Shown in pieces: positions 1-6,067 of a stretch of 6,067 nucleotides of DNA. Numbering within the stretch: position 1 is the stretch's first letter; each line of letters opens with the position of its first letter. Origin of the DNA: CAYTQK01 sp964439745 (GTDB lineage Bacteria; Desulfobacterota; Desulfobacteria; Desulfobacterales; Desulfosudaceae); contig CAYTQK010000203.1 in the NCBI GenBank assembly GCA_964439745.1, positions 1-6,067 on the forward strand. Reading direction: 5' to 3'. The translations under genes were made by a program, and so were the position numbers. The notes below the pieces were generated by a model. It saw only the letters and a list, made by a program, of their open reading frames with translations. It had not been told where the DNA came from and ran no database searches.

Positions 1-51
1 CGTGCCGACATTCACATGCGGCTTGGTTCGCTCAAATTTCTGCTTTGACAT
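1..51 (-). CDS. tuf: Elongation factor Tu (EF-Tu), N-terminal 17 codons, runs off the left edge
   Basis: Translation from the ATG at 51 gives MSKQKFERTKPHVNVGT. This is the EF-Tu N-terminus, which in most bacteria reads MAKxKFERxKPHVNVGTIGHVDHGKT. EF-G, the other GTPase expected here, begins quite differently (family form roughly MARxTPLERxRNIGIMAHIDAGKT). EF-Tu is the cytoplasmic GTPase that brings aminoacyl-tRNA to the ribosomal A site. The P-loop and everything after it lie outside the window, so integrity cannot be judged. The start is supported by a G-rich Shine-Dalgarno sequence 7 nt upstream. The gene follows rpsG on the same strand after 97 nt, in the place where fusA normally stands, and is probably the third gene of the rpsL-rpsG transcript. 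Confidence 0.93.
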   Translation of the reverse strand, partial: MSKQKFERTKPHVNVGT

Positions 52-58
52 CGTCGTT

Positions 59-67
59 CCCCCTTTT
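59..67 (-). promoter_or_regulatory. Ribosome binding site of tuf
   Basis: The minus strand reads AAAAGGGGG followed by AACGACG and the tuf ATG. The purine-rich run ends 7 nt before the start codon, good spacing for a Shine-Dalgarno helix, although GGGGG replaces the canonical GGAGG core. Its 5' part overlaps the inner edge of the 65-98 inverted repeat, so folding of that repeat could affect access to it (inference). Confidence 0.65.
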
Positions 68-98
68 AAAATGACCTGCTTCTGCTTTTCATTTTAAA
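65..98 (-). repeat. Perfect 10-bp inverted repeat just upstream of the tuf ribosome binding site
   Basis: On the minus strand TTTAAAATGA (98-89) is followed after 14 nt by TCATTTTAAA (74-65), its exact reverse complement. In mRNA this could form an A/U-rich stem with a 14-nt loop directly 5' of the tuf Shine-Dalgarno sequence. The following bases are GGGGG, not a U-run, so it is not an intrinsic terminator for the minus strand. It might be a weak translational control or processing hairpin, or a palindromic protein site. The repeat is seen; the function is unknown. Confidence 0.5.
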
Positions 99-120
99 TT
101 GAGATATATTCGTTTTGTTC

Positions 121-144
121 GCCTGCGGCCGGTTCCGGCCTGGC
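121..144 (-). repeat. GC-rich imperfect hairpin just after the rpsG stop
   Basis: Five bases after the rpsG stop codon the minus strand reads GCC-A-GGCCG-GAAC-CGGCC-GCA-GGC. This can fold into a 5-bp GC stem with a 4-nt loop, extended by a 3-bp outer stem across a small internal loop. The next bases, GAACAAAACG, contain no U-run, so a canonical Rho-independent terminator is not supported. It could be an mRNA-stabilising or partial-attenuation structure between rpsG and tuf, but no function can be assigned. Confidence 0.45.
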
Positions 145-148
145 TTGC

Positions 149-619
149 TTACCAGCGGTAATGGGCGAAGGCTTTGTTGGCTTCCGCCATCTTGTGCGTG
201 TCTTCTTTCTTCTTGACCGATGCGCCGCGGGCTTCGGCCGCGTCCATCAGTTCTCCGGCCAGCTTGGCATGCATGCCCTTTTCATTCCGGCCGTTGGCGT
301 AATTGATCAGCCAGCGAATGGCCAGCGCCACCCGGCGGGCGTCCCGTATTTCCGTCGGCACCTGGTAGGTGGAACCGCCCACCCGCCGGGACTTTACTTC
401 CACCTTCGGCCTGACATTGGCGACCGCGCCTTCGAATACCTCCAGCGGCGGCTTGCCGGTTTTGGACTCGATCAGGTCAAAGGCTTGGTACATGATCGCT
501 TCCGCCGTACTCTTCTTGCCGTCCCGCATTATCTTGTGAATAAAGGAGGACACCAATTTGCTGTTGTATTTCGCATCCGGCCGAACCGGCCGAACCGGCA
601 CTTCTTTTTTTCGGGCCAT
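149..619 (-). CDS. rpsG: 30S ribosomal protein S7
   Basis: This 156-residue protein is full length for bacterial S7. Family landmarks are the DGKKSTAEAI stretch (residues 34-43), the long conserved core with VEVKSRRVGGSTYQVP (about 73-88), and the exact C-terminus KMAEANKAFAHYRW. S7 binds the 3' major domain of 16S rRNA, nucleates assembly of the 30S head and lines the E site. The ATG at 619 is the only sensible start, because an in-frame TAA lies just one codon upstream (623-625). The Shine-Dalgarno signal is weak (GGTG about 6 nt upstream). The gene lies 62 nt after rpsL on the same strand and 97 nt before tuf. In E. coli S7 represses its own operon through the rpsL-rpsG intercistronic RNA; whether that holds here cannot be seen. 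The N-terminal codons include a 9-bp tandem repeat encoding PVRPVRP (residues 8-14) without adding length. Confidence 0.97.
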   Translation of the reverse strand: MARKKEVPVRPVRPDAKYNSKLVSSFIHKIMRDGKKSTAEAIMYQAFDLIESKTGKPPLEVFEGAVANVRPKVEVKSRRVGGSTYQVPTEIRDARRVALAIRWLINYANGRNEKGMHAKLAGELMDAAEARGASVKKKEDTHKMAEANKAFAHYRW

Positions 620-681
620 CCGTTACACCATCTTCTTTGCCGTTATCATGTTCATGTTGGCGGCTGTCGTCCGCGAACCTG

Positions 682-1053
682 TTATTTGGGCCGTTTGGTT
701 CCGTACTTGGAACGACCCTGTCTTCTGTCATCAACACCCAGCGTATCCAGCGTGCCTCTGACAATATGATACCGAACGCCCGGGAGGTCCTTGACACGAC
801 CACCGCGGACCAATACCACCGAATGCTCCTGCAGATTATGGCCGATGCCGGGGATATAAGCGGTAACTTCCACCCCGGTGGTCAGTCTTACCCTGGCCAC
901 TTTCCGCAAGGCGGAGTTGGGCTTCTTGGGCGTTGAGGTGTAGACACGCACGCATACCCCGCGCTTTTGCGGCGAGCCTTTCAGGGCCGGCGTCGCCTTC
1001 TTTTTCTTGATTCGTTTTCTGCCGTTGCGAACCAGTTGATTGATAGTTGGCAT
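682..1053 (-). CDS. rpsL: 30S ribosomal protein S12
   Basis: This 123-residue protein matches S12 throughout: MPTINQLVR at the N-terminus, PQKRGVCVRVYT (residues 28-39), TPKKPNSALRKV (41-52), GHNLQEHSVVL (71-81), RGGRVKDLPGVRYH (83-96) and the terminal RSKYGTKRPK. S12 sits at the decoding centre of the small subunit and monitors codon-anticodon pairing. Lys43 and Lys88, the positions where E. coli streptomycin-resistance changes occur, are both lysine, so the sequence predicts the sensitive form. Asp89, the residue methylthiolated in many bacteria, is present. Compared with E. coli S12, residues 10-21 are more lysine-rich. The ATG at 1053 has only a weak Shine-Dalgarno sequence (GAAGA, 7 nt upstream). 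It is the first gene of a unit driven by the promoter at about 1135-1163, followed by rpsG after 62 nt. Confidence 0.97.
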   Translation of the reverse strand: MPTINQLVRNGRKRIKKKKATPALKGSPQKRGVCVRVYTSTPKKPNSALRKVARVRLTTGVEVTAYIPGIGHNLQEHSVVLVRGGRVKDLPGVRYHIVRGTLDTLGVDDRRQGRSKYGTKRPK

Positions 1054-1130
1054 TGTGTTTTCTTCAAACCCCTTTTTTTCTTTATAAATCGCTATCTGCG
1101 GAACCGTTTTTTCAGGATCATCATAAAATA
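1054..1130 (-). other. Predicted 5' leader of the rpsL-rpsG-tuf transcript
   Basis: If transcription starts 6-7 nt after the -10 element, at about 1128-1130, the rpsL mRNA has a leader of about 75 nt. It is A-rich and includes a short open frame of 10 codons (1124 to 1092; MMILKKRFRR, then TAG) with no Shine-Dalgarno sequence and almost no upstream mRNA. I saw no recognisable riboswitch fold or terminator-antiterminator pair. The weak GAAGA ribosome binding site of rpsL lies at 1061-1065. Confidence 0.4.
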
Positions 1131-1134
1131 TCTG

Positions 1135-1163
1135 ATGTTATAGTTATTATTTTCGAGTGTCAA
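1135..1163 (-). promoter_or_regulatory. Sigma70-type promoter for rpsL-rpsG-tuf
   Basis: The minus strand has a perfect -35 hexamer TTGACA (1163-1158), then an AT-rich spacer, then TATAACAT (1142-1135). The -10 can be read as TATAAC (5/6 match to TATAAT, 15-nt spacing) or TAACAT (4/6, ideal 17-nt spacing). It lies in the rpoC-rpsL gap about 80 nt upstream of rpsL and points toward it. No other hexamer pair in the window is as good. A strong independent promoter fits a ribosomal protein operon that sits behind rpoBC. Confidence 0.75.
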
Positions 1164-1164
1164 G

Positions 1165-1191
1165 TTTTTTTATGACTGCTTTTTATTTTTT
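1165..1191 (-). promoter_or_regulatory. A-tract upstream (UP-like) element of the rpsL promoter
   Basis: Directly upstream of the -35 hexamer lie AAAAAAA (1171-1165) and, further up, AAAAAATAAAAA (1191-1180), embedded in two copies of a GCAGTNNT-plus-A-tract unit about 20 bp apart. A/T tracts at this position and spacing resemble UP elements, which bind the alpha-subunit C-terminal domains at rRNA and ribosomal protein promoters. The call rests on composition and position only. Confidence 0.5.
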
Positions 1192-1226
1192 AGCACTGCC
1201 GCCCCTCATTGTTTGGCGGTATCCTG

Positions 1227-5621
<4,395 letters not shown>

Positions 5622-5624
<3 letters not shown>

Positions 5625-5636
5625 TCGTTACTCCTT
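5622..5636 (-). promoter_or_regulatory. Ribosome binding site and TTG start of rpoC, overlapping the end of rpoB
   Basis: The minus strand reads AAGGAG (5636-5631), the rpoB stop TAA (5630-5628), CGA, and then TTG (5624-5622). The Shine-Dalgarno sequence is encoded by the last two rpoB codons (Lys-Glu), and the spacing to TTG is 6 nt. No in-frame ATG or GTG lies between the rpoB stop and the conserved ETIYDFF sequence, which fixes TTG as the start. The layout suggests that ribosomes finishing rpoB help start rpoC, keeping the two subunits balanced. Confidence 0.85.
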
Positions 5637-6067
5637 CTCTTTCTCAATGAGTTTCACATCCAGCCCCAGCCCCTTCATCTCCTTGATGAGCACCTTGAAC
5701 GATTCGGGAAGCCCGGGGTCAAGGACGTTCTGTCCCTTGACGATTTTTTCATACATGCGGGTACGACCGGCGATATCATCCGATTTGACAGTCAGAAACT
5801 CCTGCAGTCCGTAAGCGGCGCCATAGGCTTCCATGGCCCAGACTTCCATCTCGCCCAGCCGCTGTCCGCCGAACTGGGCCTTGCCGCCGAGCGGCTGCTG
5901 GGTCACCAGGGAATAGGGACCGATGGAACGGGCATGAAGCTTGTCGTCCACCAGGTGATGCAGTTTCAGCATGTACATGGTGCCGACGGTAATCTTTTCG
6001 TCAAAGGGCTCGCCGGTCCGGCCGTCATAAAGGACATCCTGGCCGGTCACGGAAACCCCGCCCTCTT
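5628..6067 (-). CDS. rpoB: DNA-directed RNA polymerase subunit beta, C-terminal part
   Basis: The last 145 codons of beta are present; the reading frame is open to the right edge and the gene clearly continues beyond it. The sequence aligns with the beta C-terminus: LYDGRTGEPFDEKITVG, then MYMLKLHHLVDDKLHARS, PYSLVTQQPLGGKAQFGGQR, GEMEVWAMEAYGAAYGLQE, FLTVKSDDIAGRTRMYEKI, and PESFKVLIKEMKGLGLDVKL. This region contributes to the active-site cleft, where conserved basic residues contact the transcript, and to the beta-beta' clamp interface. The rifampicin-resistance regions lie upstream, outside the window. The tail ends KEKE and TAA, close to the usual family length with no extra C-terminal extension. 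It is the upstream partner of rpoC in the rpoBC operon. Confidence 0.97.
   Translation of the reverse strand, partial: EGGVSVTGQDVLYDGRTGEPFDEKITVGTMYMLKLHHLVDDKLHARSIGPYSLVTQQPLGGKAQFGGQRLGEMEVWAMEAYGAAYGLQEFLTVKSDDIAGRTRMYEKIVKGQNVLDPGLPESFKVLIKEMKGLGLDVKLIEKEKE

Noticed and set aside
91..119. Possible tuf promoter using TAAAAT (96-91) as a -10
   Set aside because: No acceptable -35 lies at 15-19 nt spacing (the 17-nt position reads AACAAA). The A/T richness is better explained by the inverted repeat.
577..598. 9-bp tandem repeat (ccggccgaa, about 2.4 copies) in the first codons of rpsG
   Set aside because: It encodes PVRPVRP without changing the usual S7 length, so it looks like chance or codon-level similarity rather than an expansion or functional repeat.
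161..769. 202-codon plus-strand open frame antisense to rpsG and the end of rpsL
   Set aside because: It is the complement of two conserved ribosomal protein genes and matches no family I know.
477..803. Minus-strand frame of 108 codons spanning the rpsL-rpsG gap
   Set aside because: It overlaps both real genes out of frame and its composition is shadow-like. The conserved rpsL and rpsG frames explain the DNA.
1198..1219. Possible terminator after rpoC (CCGCC...GGCGG arms on the minus strand)
   Set aside because: The stem is only about 5 bp with an 11-nt or longer loop, and the bases that follow in the transcript are A-rich rather than a U-run, so an intrinsic terminator for rpoC is not supported.

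Overview
This is a core-genome window read entirely from the minus strand. It carries the junction of the rpoBC operon and the str operon of a bacterium. In transcription order (right to left) it holds the 3' end of rpoB (RNA polymerase beta), complete rpoC (beta'), a 173-bp spacer with a strong promoter, rpsL (S12), rpsG (S7), and the first 17 codons of tuf (EF-Tu) running off the left edge. No gene is supported on the plus strand. The long plus-strand frames are antisense shadows of rpoC and the ribosomal protein genes.

Organism: beta' contains the large proteobacterial-type insertion in the trigger loop (SI3), and all the proteins are bacterial. The GC-rich coding sequence, the protein wording and the gene order fit a deltaproteobacterium (Desulfobacterota, perhaps a Desulfobacteraceae-like sulfate reducer). 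This is judged by resemblance only; no marker in the window proves it.

Layout: rpoB (5628-6067, partial) is followed after 3 nt by rpoC (1227-5624), which starts with TTG and uses a Shine-Dalgarno sequence inside the last rpoB codons. The rpoC-rpsL spacer has no obvious intrinsic terminator. It does hold a sigma70-type promoter with a perfect TTGACA and A-tracts upstream, so the ribosomal protein/EF-Tu unit can be transcribed independently of rpoBC. rpsL (682-1053) and rpsG (149-619) follow. The next gene is tuf, not fusA, so the EF-G gene that usually lies here is absent. The 97-bp rpsG-tuf spacer holds two inverted repeats.

Main point of interest: relative to E. coli numbering, beta' has a net gain of 85 residues between the active-site NADFDGD motif and the second zinc site. 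The gain is a roughly 100-residue block (about residues 572-671) that reads like a parvulin (PpiC-type) peptidyl-prolyl isomerase domain lacking the usual catalytic histidines. It lies at the pore/funnel boundary, just before the secondary-channel rim helices where Gre factors and DksA dock in relatives. A parvulin-like module built into RNA polymerase is the best candidate for an undescribed feature here. Whether it is lineage-wide or already catalogued cannot be told from this window.
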